Positions 51,806 to 59,177 of a stretch of 64,000 bases of DNA are shown piece after piece. The position numbers and the translations under genes are program-made. Every line of letters starts with the position of its first letter. The first letter of the stretch is position 1. Under the pieces are notes generated by a model. It ran no database searches and had not been told where the DNA came from. It saw nothing but the letters and a program-made list of their open reading frames with translations. Origin of the DNA: Candidatus Saccharibacteria bacterium oral taxon 488 (lineage in GTDB: Bacteria; Patescibacteriota; Saccharimonadia; Saccharimonadales; Saccharimonadaceae); assembly GCA_013099195.1 (NCBI GenBank), contig CP039999.1, forward strand, positions 186,001 through 250,000. The letters run 5' to 3'.

Positions 51806-52170
51806 AAAAACTTCTGATCATCGATGATGATCCGCAGTGGGCGGCAGTGCTGGAGCGGTATGCGCTGGAGGTGGGGTATACGGCCCGGACAGTGGTGGCG
51901 GCTGGACAGGCGATAGCGATGATTGATGAGTGGCGGCCGGATGGTTTGGTGCTTGATATGTTGCTGGCGGGTGAGACGGGGATGGCGCTACTGAATGAGC
52001 TGCAAAGTCATGAGGATCTGGCGCAGCTGCCGGTGGTGGTGTGTAGTAATGTGACGCTTGATCTGGATCAGCTGCGGCCATTTGGCGTGCGGGCGGTACT
52101 CGATAAGGCGCGAATGACGCCCGATGATGTACGGGCCGCCCTCAGCGTGCTAGGCGAGGAGGCTGCATGA
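51802..52170 (+). CDS. Receiver-only response regulator, partner of the kinase
   Basis: 122 residues, a CheY-like domain. IIDDDP at the start, phospho-acceptor in LVLDMLLAGETG (about 50-61), a Lys in VLDKARM (about 98-104). No DNA-binding domain. It overlaps the kinase and recO by 4 bp each, so the three genes form one unit. Output must come from protein contact, which is an inference. Confidence 0.88.
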   Translation: MKKLLIIDDDPQWAAVLERYALEVGYTARTVVAAGQAIAMIDEWRPDGLVLDMLLAGETGMALLNELQSHEDLAQLPVVVCSNVTLDLDQLRPFGVRAVLDKARMTPDDVRAALSVLGEEAA

Positions 52171-52844
52171 AAGACGGTGAGCGACTCAAGGCGATTGTGC
52201 TACGGCGGACGGATTACGCGGAGGCTGATCGAGTACTGCAGCTGCTAACGCCTCAGGGGCGGCGGGCGGTGATTGCCAAGGGGGTGCGCCGCGAGCGGAG
52301 CAAGCTGGCTGGCGGCATTGAGCTCCTGGCGCTGTGTGACGTGGTGATTCGTTCGGGCCGTGGTGAGCTGGGGCTGCTGACCAGTGCCAGGCTCAGCGCG
52401 TTTTATCGGCACATCCTCGAGGATTATGAGCGGATGCAGTTCGCTTACCAAGCGCTCAAGCTGGTGGCGCAGGCGACCGAGACCGTTGATGGGCCGGAGT
52501 GGTTCGCGGTGCTCAGTCAGGTGCTGGCGTGGCTTGATCGGCCGGCGGTTGATCGGCTGCTGATCGAGACGTGGTTTTATATGCAGTACGCCGGGCTGCT
52601 GGGCGATGAGCTGAATCTACGCACTGACGTGGCCGGGCGGATGCTGACGAGCGATAAATCATACATGTACGATCCAAGCGAAAAAGCCCTAAGGCCAAGC
52701 GAGCAGGGCGACCTAATGGCCGATCATATCAAGCTGCTGCGCCTCATCCAAGCCAAGCCGCTAGAAAATCTCACCCACATCGGCGGCCTCGGCCCGGTCA
52801 TCGCTAGTTGTTGGCTGGTGACTAGGCAGCATGCGGCGGTGTAG
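52167..52844 (+). CDS. recO: DNA repair protein RecO
   Basis: Recombination mediator, partner of RecF and RecR. 225 residues. The N-terminal OB fold AIVLRRTDYAEADRVLQLLTP (in pieces, about 9-29) with GVRRERSKLAGG, then a helical domain. The Cys4 zinc site of many RecO proteins is absent. The 3' end overlaps the convergent orphan by 23 bp. Confidence 0.88.
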   Translation: MKDGERLKAIVLRRTDYAEADRVLQLLTPQGRRAVIAKGVRRERSKLAGGIELLALCDVVIRSGRGELGLLTSARLSAFYRHILEDYERMQFAYQALKLVAQATETVDGPEWFAVLSQVLAWLDRPAVDRLLIETWFYMQYAGLLGDELNLRTDVAGRMLTSDKSYMYDPSEKALRPSEQGDLMADHIKLLRLIQAKPLENLTHIGGLGPVIASCWLVTRQHAAV

Positions 52845-53835
52845 TGTGTTCGACGGCAACCGTACCTAGGCGGTCTGCTAGTCTGGTAGGCGGTGCGCCG
52901 CTGGTTAGCTCTTCTTGTTCATTACTGTACAGTGAATAAAAATACTCCGCTTTTTCGTACAGGTTTTTCGCTACACCGGGTTCCATGACGCTATACTGCG
53001 TGTTGTTTTCGAGACTAGTAGCAAGTTCTGATAGCTTTATGATGGCGTCCGCTCGCCGGTTGATGCTTTCCTCCTCGCTATAATGACCAAGCTCGGCTAG
53101 GTCGTGCGCAATCTGGGCGGCTCGCAATCTGAGAAAGCCGGTGAAAAGGGTTGTTTTAGCGTCAACTAACATCTTGGCAACACGCTCGCCGACGACTGAC
53201 AGCAGCGCCACTTTTTGTTCTTTGTCGATTTGTTGATGGGCATAATCGAAAACCGCCTGAACATCTGAAAGGTGTGATGATTTTTGGAGCCATAGTCTGG
53301 CCAAGGAGCTGGCTTCCTTTTCATTAACTATCTCTCGTAATGCTGGTGCAATACATATTTCAGGTGCGGTAGGGCTGGGCTGCTGGCTCTTTGTTGCACG
53401 CCACACGCTCTCAAATAACCGGGAGGAAGGCAAACTAGGAGTATTGCTGGGAGCGATGCTATCAAAGGATGTGCAATACTGCTCGAAAGCGACAGCAGCG
53501 CGCTCTCGTAGTGTTTCTGGCGTGGCGTCTCCAATGATACTCTTATCGGCACTAGTCTCAGGGAGTTTTTCAAGAAAACTAGCGCCAATTAGTAGCTTTT
53601 GGATGTCCATTAGCCAGTAAATACGATTATCTAGATCCGGTGGGTAGTCAGTGAGAGTATTGAAATTCTGCCAAAACTCAGTCAGCTTTTGTTCGGGGGT
53701 GAGTTCTGGGTTACCGACAATCGTCTCCAGTCGTCGGACCAGATTACCTATAGATGCTTGGGGAGGGGTTAAGTCAGGACTATCGGCTAGAATATCACCA
53801 GTAATATTATGTCGTTGTGCGTATTTTTCACCCAT
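52822..53835 (-). CDS. Orphan helical protein of 337 residues
   Basis: Not recognised. Almost all helical and soluble, Ala/Glu/Leu-rich, with no signal peptide. The start region is MGEKYAQRHNITGDIL. A promoter with TTGACA (53891-53896), spacer 18 and TG-G-TACGCT (53867-53874) on the minus strand fits. GAGGGAAG lies before the ATG. It is divergent from glyS. Confidence 0.65.
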   Translation of the reverse strand: MGEKYAQRHNITGDILADSPDLTPPQASIGNLVRRLETIVGNPELTPEQKLTEFWQNFNTLTDYPPDLDNRIYWLMDIQKLLIGASFLEKLPETSADKSIIGDATPETLRERAAVAFEQYCTSFDSIAPSNTPSLPSSRLFESVWRATKSQQPSPTAPEICIAPALREIVNEKEASSLARLWLQKSSHLSDVQAVFDYAHQQIDKEQKVALLSVVGERVAKMLVDAKTTLFTGFLRLRAAQIAHDLAELGHYSEEESINRRADAIIKLSELATSLENNTQYSVMEPGVAKNLYEKAEYFYSLYSNEQEELTSGAPPTRLADRLGTVAVEHTTPPHAA

Positions 53836-53866
53836 ATCACGTGCTTCCCTCGGCTCTTATTTCTTG

Positions 53867-53908
53867 AGCGTACCACGATAATTAAAGATATGTCAAATGT
53901 GCTATACT
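53867..53908. promoter_or_regulatory. Divergent promoters of the 52.8-kb orphan and glyS
   Basis: Minus strand: TTGACA (53891-53896), spacer 18, TACGCT (53867-53872). Plus strand: TGC-TATACT, -10 at 53903-53908. The minus -35 lies only 6 bp from the plus -10. Confidence 0.5.
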
Positions 53909-53917
53909 GGAGCAATA

Positions 53918-53965
53918 ATGATGACAATCGTCGCGTTGCCAACGCGGAGAAAGGGAAGACTGTGA
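53918..53965 (+). CDS. Possible 15-codon leader peptide of glyS
   Basis: ATG 53918 is 9 nt after TATACT and opens MMTIVALPTRRKGRL. Its TGA (53963-53965) overlaps the glyS GTG (53962-53964). The ribosome site of glyS lies inside the frame. No ribosome site precedes the ATG, so it would be read leaderless. Confidence 0.35.
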   Translation: MMTIVALPTRRKGRL

Positions 53966-55545
53966 GTACTACAAGAATGGAAGATATTATCAGCCTGTGT
54001 AAGCGCCGCGGCTTTATTTATCAGGGGTCGGATGTTTATGGTGGCCTGAGCGGTACGTGGGATTACGGTCCGCTGGGTGTGCAGCTGAAGCGTAATATCA
54101 TGAATTTGTGGTGGCGCAGGTTTGTTGACGAGCGTGACGACATGTACGGTGTGGATGCGGCAATTTTGATGAATCAAAAAGTCTGGCAGGCGAGCGGGCA
54201 TGTCGATACGTTCTCTGACCCATTGGTGGAGTGTAACCACTGCAAGGCGCGTTTTCGTGAGGATCACTTGCTCAAAGATCAGAAGGAAAAACTGGACGAG
54301 TACGAGGCCCTCACCGAGAAGATCCAATGGTATCGTGAGCATGCCACGGCACCGAATTTTTATGACGAGATCAAGGAAAAAGAGCCCGAGTTGTTCAAAA
54401 AAATACTGGACATGGAACTTGGCCTGAGTGAGATTGACCTCGAGGAGGCCAGTGATTTTGGGCTGAAAGAATGGTCACATGTGCTAAGAGTGATTAAATG
54501 TCCTAACTGTGGTACGCGAGGTGATTTCAGCGAACCACGGCAGTTTAACATGATGTTCAAGACATTTGTCGGTGCTAGCGGGCAAAATGAGCTGGCGATT
54601 GATGAGTTGACGGGGGGCGTCGATGGTAAGCGTAGCCTCAATGGTATGAAAGCGATTACCTACGATCCACAGTCGATTTCCTATCTCCGCCCCGAAACAG
54701 CCCAGGGCATCTTCACTAATTTCAAAAACGTCGTCGATAGTTTTTACCCCAATTTGCCGTTTGGCATTGCTCAGCAGGGTAAGGCGTTTCGTAATGAAAT
54801 TGCGCCGCGCGATTTCATTTTCCGTTCTCGGGAATTTGAGCAGATGGAGATTGAATATTTCGTTGATCCTGAGCACTGGCAAGAGGCGTTTGATGAATTG
54901 CTGGCTAGCACGCATGCGTTTTTGGCAGAACTGGGTCTGAAACCAGAGCACATTCACGAGCTGGACGTGCCGGCGGAGGATCGGGCGCACTACAGCGAAA
55001 AGACGATCGACATTGAGTACGATTATCCAATCGGCCGCGAGGAGCTGATGGGCATCGCGTATCGGACTGATTTTGACCTGATGAACATCCAGCGCGCCAG
55101 CGGCAAGAGCATGGAATACACCGTCAAGGGAACGAACACAAAATTTGTTCCGCACGTCATTGAGCCGTCGTTTGGTGTGGAGCGAGCGCTGATGGCGGTA
55201 TTGTCGGGTGCGTACCGCGAGGATGAGCAAAATGGTGAAAAGCGGGTGTATTTGGCGCTGCCAGAGCACTTAGCACCAGTCAAATTTGCCGTTTCGCCGC
55301 TGCTGAAAAACAAGCCAGAATTGGTGGAAAAAGCCCGCGACGTCTACGCCGCACTTGCCAAAGCCAACCCCGGCCGGGTGATGTGGGATGACAACGGCAA
55401 CATCGGCAAACGCTACCGCCGCCAAGACGAAATCGGTACGCCGTACTGCGTGGTCATCGACTTCCAGACGCTGGAGGACGGCAACGTCACCGTGCGTGAG
55501 CGGGATACGACGGAGCAGCGGCGGGTGAATGTTGAGGAGCTATAG
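53962..55545 (+). CDS. glyS: Glycyl-tRNA synthetase, homodimeric type
   Basis: About 527 residues, alpha2 (eukaryote/Gram-positive) type. CKRRGFIYQGSDVYGGLSG (in pieces, about 12-31) and WDYGPLGVQLK open the core. A zinc ribbon has CNHC and CPNC. YLRPETAQGIFTNF (motif 2 region), and GVERALMAVL is motif 3. I place the start at GTG 53962 with AAAGGGAAGA just upstream. An upstream ATG would add 34 residues that are not like the family and lies before the promoter. Confidence 0.94.
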   Translation: MSTTRMEDIISLCKRRGFIYQGSDVYGGLSGTWDYGPLGVQLKRNIMNLWWRRFVDERDDMYGVDAAILMNQKVWQASGHVDTFSDPLVECNHCKARFREDHLLKDQKEKLDEYEALTEKIQWYREHATAPNFYDEIKEKEPELFKKILDMELGLSEIDLEEASDFGLKEWSHVLRVIKCPNCGTRGDFSEPRQFNMMFKTFVGASGQNELAIDELTGGVDGKRSLNGMKAITYDPQSISYLRPETAQGIFTNFKNVVDSFYPNLPFGIAQQGKAFRNEIAPRDFIFRSREFEQMEIEYFVDPEHWQEAFDELLASTHAFLAELGLKPEHIHELDVPAEDRAHYSEKTIDIEYDYPIGREELMGIAYRTDFDLMNIQRASGKSMEYTVKGTNTKFVPHVIEPSFGVERALMAVLSGAYREDEQNGEKRVYLALPEHLAPVKFAVSPLLKNKPELVEKARDVYAALAKANPGRVMWDDNGNIGKRYRRQDEIGTPYCVVIDFQTLEDGNVTVRERDTTEQRRVNVEEL

Positions 55546-55591
55546 ATACTAGACATGAAAAAGCAAATTGGTTTCGAGAGGAGATAAAATA

Positions 55592-56209
55592 TTGACAAAA
55601 AGTAGACCTGAGTTTAATAAAATCACATCGTTTGATGAGTTTAATAAATACTATTGGTATCGTGAAGAAATTTCACAGATATGTAAGTCATTAGGATTAG
55701 AATATAGAGGTACAAAACAAGAACTCAATCACATTATTGAGCAATACTTTAAGGGTAATTTGATTAAAAAGTCATCAATAAAAAATGAAAAGAAGCAAGT
55801 TGAAACTATTACTTTAGATGTGCCATTACTTGAATGTGGTTTTTCTTTTAATGCAAAATTTAGAGAATATTTCTCCGCCGTAACAGGTATTACACCTTTT
55901 AAATTTACTGCTGATATGGCTACTGCTTGGAGAAAAGTGAAGAGAGAAAATGATTTGAGTTTTACAATTCAAGATATGTTAGAAGTTTATTATGGAGAAT
56001 CAGATTATGCCAAGTATGATAATTCGGTCTGTCAATGGAATCAATTTTTAAAGGATTTCTGTGCAGACGAAAATAGTCGCAACTATTCGAACAAATTAAA
56101 AGTAGCTGCTATTCTCTGGAAAGAAGTTAGAAATTCAAAAAAGGAAAAAATCTATTCAAAGAATCTTTTGACTGAACATGAACACAGAATAAAAGAGTAT
56201 CACGAGTAG
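55592..56209 (+). CDS. SAP/DUF6434-like protein, Firmicutes type
   Basis: About 205 residues. RPEFNKITSFDEFNKYYWYR opens an N-terminal part, followed by a SAP-like helix-extended loop-helix (SLGLEYRGTKQELNHIIEQY, about 34-53). The C-terminal half has KFTADMATAWRKVK and CQWNQFLKDFCADENS. I recall close relatives from streptococci and clostridia, often annotated SAP domain-containing protein. The gene is much more AT-rich than its neighbours. Start TTG 55592 with GAGGAG upstream. Its function is unknown, and nucleic-acid binding is inferred. Confidence 0.75.
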   Translation: MTKSRPEFNKITSFDEFNKYYWYREEISQICKSLGLEYRGTKQELNHIIEQYFKGNLIKKSSIKNEKKQVETITLDVPLLECGFSFNAKFREYFSAVTGITPFKFTADMATAWRKVKRENDLSFTIQDMLEVYYGESDYAKYDNSVCQWNQFLKDFCADENSRNYSNKLKVAAILWKEVRNSKKEKIYSKNLLTEHEHRIKEYHE

Positions 56210-56221
56210 GTAATTTCCAAC

Positions 56222-56443
56222 TTGTTAACACCCAATGGGCAGTTAATAATGGATATTGGAAAGACAAAATATACTGTAAATCTACATTTCAAACAAGGAA
56301 CAGGCGAAACCTTCCCAAACTGGGATTTGGCGGGCGGTGGCATGGATTTTGGAGAGACGATTGAGTCGTCTTTGAAGCGCGAGCTGCTTGAAGAAGTCGG
56401 CTACAAGGGCGATTTGCGCCATCAACTGTTTGACGCGTCGTAA
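56222..56443 (+). pseudogene. Chimeric fragment: TnpW-like N-terminus joined to part of a NUDIX gene
   Basis: 73 codons. Residues 1-31 (GQLIMDIGKTKYTVNLHFKQ core) look like TnpW, a small protein of Tn4451-type conjugative transposons. Residues 33-73 (NWDLAGGGMDFGE ... HQLFDAS) match the middle of the intact NUDIX gene at 57352. After the stop, TAAATATTGATTT (56441-56453) also occurs just after the intact gene (57839-57851). So the NUDIX part is an old copy with its 3' half deleted. Confidence 0.65.
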
Positions 56444-56487
56444 ATATTGATTTATACGCATATCTCTGCTAATATAATACATACAGC

Positions 56488-56521
56488 ACCTCGACTTGGG
56501 TTCGTCCCCGTCGAGGTTTTT
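56488..56521 (+). terminator. Rho-independent terminator
   Basis: An 8-bp stem (56488-56495 with 56510-56517) with an inner GGG/CCC pairing is followed by five T. A TGG-TATAAT promoter begins right after. Confidence 0.85.
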
Positions 56522-56523
56522 GG

Positions 56524-56529
56524 TATAAT
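56524..56529 (+). promoter_or_regulatory. -10 box of the broken NYN gene
   Basis: TGG-TATAAT, 7 nt before ATG 56537, still intact. Confidence 0.5.
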
Positions 56530-56536
56530 AAGATGT

Positions 56537-57080
56537 ATGAAGAGGGTATATGTTGATGGCCAAAATTTTTTGTATAAGGCTGCCGAGGTTTTGATTGAGC
56601 ATGGCAAATATCCTCAAAGGACGAACTAACGAAGATAGATATTAGGTCGCTTGTCGAAAATATCGTTGGCGTCGGTGTGGAAATTGTGTTTTATGGTGCC
56701 AGAGTGCAAGTTCGTAGGGATCTTGATGATTCAATTCTAGAGAAAACAACGCGTTTTTCGGATGTGGCGCGACGATTAAGAAACACCTTGAAAAATCAAG
56801 AAATTACCTTTAATGAAGTCGGTAAATTAAAAGTGCGCGACAGTGATGTGTGTCATAACTGTCAGCACAGAGATCTGCGTATGCAAGAAAAGGGTGTTGA
56901 TGTTGGTATTGCGGTGGATATTGTTGTTGATTCATTAAGCGGACGGGTTGATGAGGTTATACTGGTAATGGCTTTAGTGATAAGATGACAAGAGCTATTA
57001 TAGCAAGAGCTGATACTAGCGAAGTAATTCGCAACCAAGAAATTATTGATGCGTTTGATGTATATAATAATATGCAATAA
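56537..57080 (+). pseudogene. NYN domain (LabA/DUF88-like) gene, broken twice
   Basis: The start MKRVYVDGQNFLYKAAEVL is a typical NYN nuclease N-terminus. The frame is lost at about 56608. One extra A in the AAA run would restore it into ISSKDELTKIDIRSLVEN, then FYGARVQVRRDL, CHNCQH and KGVDVGIAVDIVVDSL. After DEVILV (about 56966) a stretch of some 25 residues that should hold the second acidic site is missing. The frame then changes again into GFSDKMTRAIIARAD and ends at 57080. Catalytic function is therefore lost. Confidence 0.8.
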
Positions 57081-57343
57081 ATAGCTCGTATATCGTTGGC
57101 AGATTGTTATTAGGCCTAAACTGGCGTATATGCTCGCTAAACGGTCTAAACTGTTGGAAAATATGGACAGAAGCGAACTTTTTATAAGATGACGGGGAAG
57201 ATCTTGTCCGAGGAAGAAAAGAGCGTAACTGGTCTTGAAATTTTGTTTATAACGAGGAGCTGCGGGCTATTCCGGCGTTCCTTGGTGAGGAAGCGTATAA
57301 GCAAGACGGTACTTACGCTGGGTTTAGACTAAAAGTGTTATAA
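57081..57343 (+). pseudogene. Remnant of an unidentified gene
   Basis: Coding-like pieces occur in different frames. One reads LAYMLAKRSKLLENMDRSEL (near 57120-57180). A last one runs from 57248 as YNEELRAIPAFLGEEAYKQD and ends in GTYAGFRLKVL with TAA at 57341. This stop lies inside the TATAAT of the NUDIX promoter. No family recognised. Confidence 0.45.
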
Positions 57344-57344
57344 T
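57339..57344 (+). promoter_or_regulatory. -10 box of the NUDIX gene, leaderless start
   Basis: TGT-TATAAT, 7 nt before ATG 57352. Confidence 0.55.
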
Positions 57345-57351
57345 TATCCCT

Positions 57352-57837
57352 ATGACAAAACTTGCAAACGGACATCTCGTTGCGCGAGATTCAGTTGGAG
57401 TGACTCGCCACGACTACCTTTACCGCATCTCGCTCAAAGCGCTAATTTATAACGATGCTGGGCAAATATTGGTCGTTAAGGAAATTAATCGGACGTACTG
57501 GGATTTACCGGGCGGAGGTATGGATTATGATGAAGATTTTGAATCATCGCTGAAACGCGAGTTGTACGAAGAAGTTGGCTATAAAGGTGATTTGCGCTAT
57601 CAGCTGTTTGACGCATCAGAACAGATGTATATCGAGCGGCTTGATGTAAATCAAATCTGTTTTTATTGCCGCGTCTGGCCAGATAACTTTAATTTTGCAG
57701 TAGGTGAAGAGGGCGATGAGGTGGTGTTTATTGACCCGGAGGAATTACTGCTTCAGAAGAGCGAGGTTGACGCACCAGAACGGGCATATAGAGTGCATGA
57801 GAAATGGCAGGAGCTGCATAGCGAAATCGTGCGGTAG
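57352..57837 (+). CDS. NUDIX hydrolase
   Basis: 161 residues with a complete Nudix box: GGMDYDEDFESSLKRELYEE followed by VG (about 60-81), fitting G-x5-E-x7-RE-x2-EE-x-G. It hydrolyses a nucleoside diphosphate linked to another group. The exact substrate is unknown. It is leaderless by its -10 box. A partial, decayed copy lies 1 kb upstream. Confidence 0.92.
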   Translation: MTKLANGHLVARDSVGVTRHDYLYRISLKALIYNDAGQILVVKEINRTYWDLPGGGMDYDEDFESSLKRELYEEVGYKGDLRYQLFDASEQMYIERLDVNQICFYCRVWPDNFNFAVGEEGDEVVFIDPEELLLQKSEVDAPERAYRVHEKWQELHSEIVR

Positions 57838-57864
57838 GTAAATATTGATTTGGTTTCGCTAACA

Positions 57865-57893
57865 TTGCAATAAAATTATAATTTTGTTATAAT
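57865..57893 (+). promoter_or_regulatory. Promoter of the AbrB-Doc pair
   Basis: TTGCAA (57865-57870), spacer 17, TGT-TATAAT (-10 at 57888-57893), 6 nt before the ATG. It directs a leaderless transcript. Confidence 0.7.
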
Positions 57894-57899
57894 GTTTGC

Positions 57900-58127
57900 A
57901 TGGTAATCACTACGATTCAAAAAGTTATCAAGATTGGTTCCAGCCGCGGCGTGACGCTGCCAGCGCGGGATTTGCGGGCGCTGGGGATTCGCGATGGCGA
58001 CGAGGTGCGATTAACGGTTGAGCAGATAAGGCCAATTAAACAGGCAAATAAGCCGTTGCTTCGCCAGGAATACGATGATTTTAAAAAACAATACGGCGAA
58101 ACGCTGAAAAATTTGGCAGACCGATGA
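57900..58127 (+). CDS. AbrB/MazE-type antitoxin
   Basis: 75 residues. The swapped-hairpin DNA-binding fold shows as VIKIGSSRGVTLPARDLRALGIRDGDEV (in pieces, about 9-36). The C-terminal 35 residues are helical and would block the partner toxin. It overlaps the Doc gene by 4 bp (GATGA region), a typical toxin-antitoxin layout. It probably represses its own promoter. Confidence 0.88.
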   Translation: MVITTIQKVIKIGSSRGVTLPARDLRALGIRDGDEVRLTVEQIRPIKQANKPLLRQEYDDFKKQYGETLKNLADR

Positions 58128-58516
58128 TTCGCTATCTGGAGATTGACGAAATTCTAAAGCTGCACTTTTGGATAATTGAGGATTTTGGCGGCTCGCATGG
58201 CGTACGCGATGAACTGGGGCTAAAGTCGCTAGTGGCCGCGCCGCAAACAATTGTTTTTGGCGAGGAGCAATATGTGTCAGTTCACGAAAAGGCGGCGGTC
58301 TATTTGCGTAATTGTATAGCAGACCATGTCTTTACCGATGGCAATAAGCGCACAGCGGTGACGATTACTGGCATCTTTTTGGCGAGAAATGGCTGGAGAA
58401 TGACTGCGGCGGCTGCTGAACTAGAAAATTTCGCCGTCCGCGTCGCGACCGATCATCTCGATATTGATGCGATTGCTGATTGGCTGAAGCGCCACTCGCA
58501 GATGCGCGTATCCTAA
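58124..58516 (+). CDS. doc: Death-on-curing (Doc) family toxin
   Basis: 130 residues, Fic/Doc fold. The active-site loop is HVFTDGNKR (68-76), fitting H-x-F-x-D-G-N-K-R. Doc proteins phosphorylate EF-Tu and stop translation. The usual partner Phd is replaced here by an AbrB-type antitoxin. No frame damage is seen, so the pair may be active. Confidence 0.92.
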   Translation: MIRYLEIDEILKLHFWIIEDFGGSHGVRDELGLKSLVAAPQTIVFGEEQYVSVHEKAAVYLRNCIADHVFTDGNKRTAVTITGIFLARNGWRMTAAAAELENFAVRVATDHLDIDAIADWLKRHSQMRVS

Positions 58517-58522
58517 ACATGG

Positions 58523-58528
58523 TATCAT
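58523..58528 (+). promoter_or_regulatory. -10 box of the CYTH gene
   Basis: TGG-TATCAT, 6 nt before ATG 58535. Leaderless start. Confidence 0.45.
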
Positions 58529-58534
58529 TCATAT

Positions 58535-59101
58535 ATGAGAGAAATTGAGATAAAAGTTAGATTGCGAGATAAAGAAGGGTTGCTGGCTGCGCTGGCGGCT
58601 AAGGGTGTTGTTCTCAGCGAGCCAGTGCATCAGCGTGATCAGGTGTTTGGTTTGTCGGGAGAAGCTGGTGGTGACGGCAATACAGCGCCTTGGTTGCGAG
58701 TGCGTACCGAGACGCGTGGACAAGGTGAAGATGCAACAAAGCGGGCGTTATTCACTTTCAAACGATCAGTGACCGGGCAGCTGGATAGTATTGAGCATGA
58801 AACAGAAGTTCGCGATCCAGATGCTGTGATCGCTATCGTTAAGGAGCTGGGCTTTGTAGCGTTTTCGGATGTGTCAAAGATTCGCCAGACTGGCACGTTA
58901 AATGGTATAGAAGTATGTGTCGATTCGGTGGAGGGCTTAGGTGACTTTATAGAGTTAGAGCAATTAGCCGATGAGGATGCTGATCCTGTCGCTATAGTCA
59001 ATGGTTTGTGGCGCGAGATGGCTGAGTTGGGGATTGGTAGCCGGCACGATGAGGTGACGGATGGCTATGATATCCTGATGAAGAAGTTGAGGGAACAGTA
59101 A
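58535..59101 (+). CDS. CYTH domain protein (class IV adenylate cyclase/thiamine triphosphatase-like)
   Basis: 188 residues. The start REIEIKVRL has the ExExK signature. Further acidic and basic residues of the tunnel are in LRVRTETR, FTFKRSV, EHETEVRDP and CVDSVEGLGDFIELEQ. The family hydrolyses triphosphates such as ThTP or PPPi, or makes cAMP. The order fits the class IV cyclase branch, but the activity cannot be told from sequence. Confidence 0.88.
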   Translation: MREIEIKVRLRDKEGLLAALAAKGVVLSEPVHQRDQVFGLSGEAGGDGNTAPWLRVRTETRGQGEDATKRALFTFKRSVTGQLDSIEHETEVRDPDAVIAIVKELGFVAFSDVSKIRQTGTLNGIEVCVDSVEGLGDFIELEQLADEDADPVAIVNGLWREMAELGIGSRHDEVTDGYDILMKKLREQ

Positions 59102-59106
59102 AGACG

Positions 59107-59125
59107 CTCAATTATCTTAATTGAG
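59107..59125 (+). terminator. Hairpin after the CYTH gene
   Basis: An 8-bp perfect stem (59107-59114 with 59118-59125) and a 3-nt loop. A short TGCC/GGCA stem and TTTT follow, so it may be a weak terminator. Confidence 0.35.
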
Positions 59126-59177
59126 GTGCCTCGCTTGGCATTTTACAGCCCATCATTTCTCCTGCTATAATAACCAC

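Larger units (their letters stand above)
55546..57343 (+). mobile_element. Accessory island with transferred DNA and gene remnants
   Basis: AT-rich stretch after glyS. It holds a Firmicutes-like SAP gene, a fragment that looks like the transposon protein TnpW fused to NUDIX DNA, a broken NYN gene and an unidentified remnant. No integrase or terminal repeats were found, so this is a scar rather than an intact element. Confidence 0.45.

Noticed and set aside
53809..53961. Upstream extension of glyS
   Set aside because: It crosses the promoter and the divergent gene start, and the added residues do not resemble GlyRS.
54484..55269. 261-codon minus-strand frame inside glyS
   Set aside because: Antisense shadow of a well-conserved synthetase gene.
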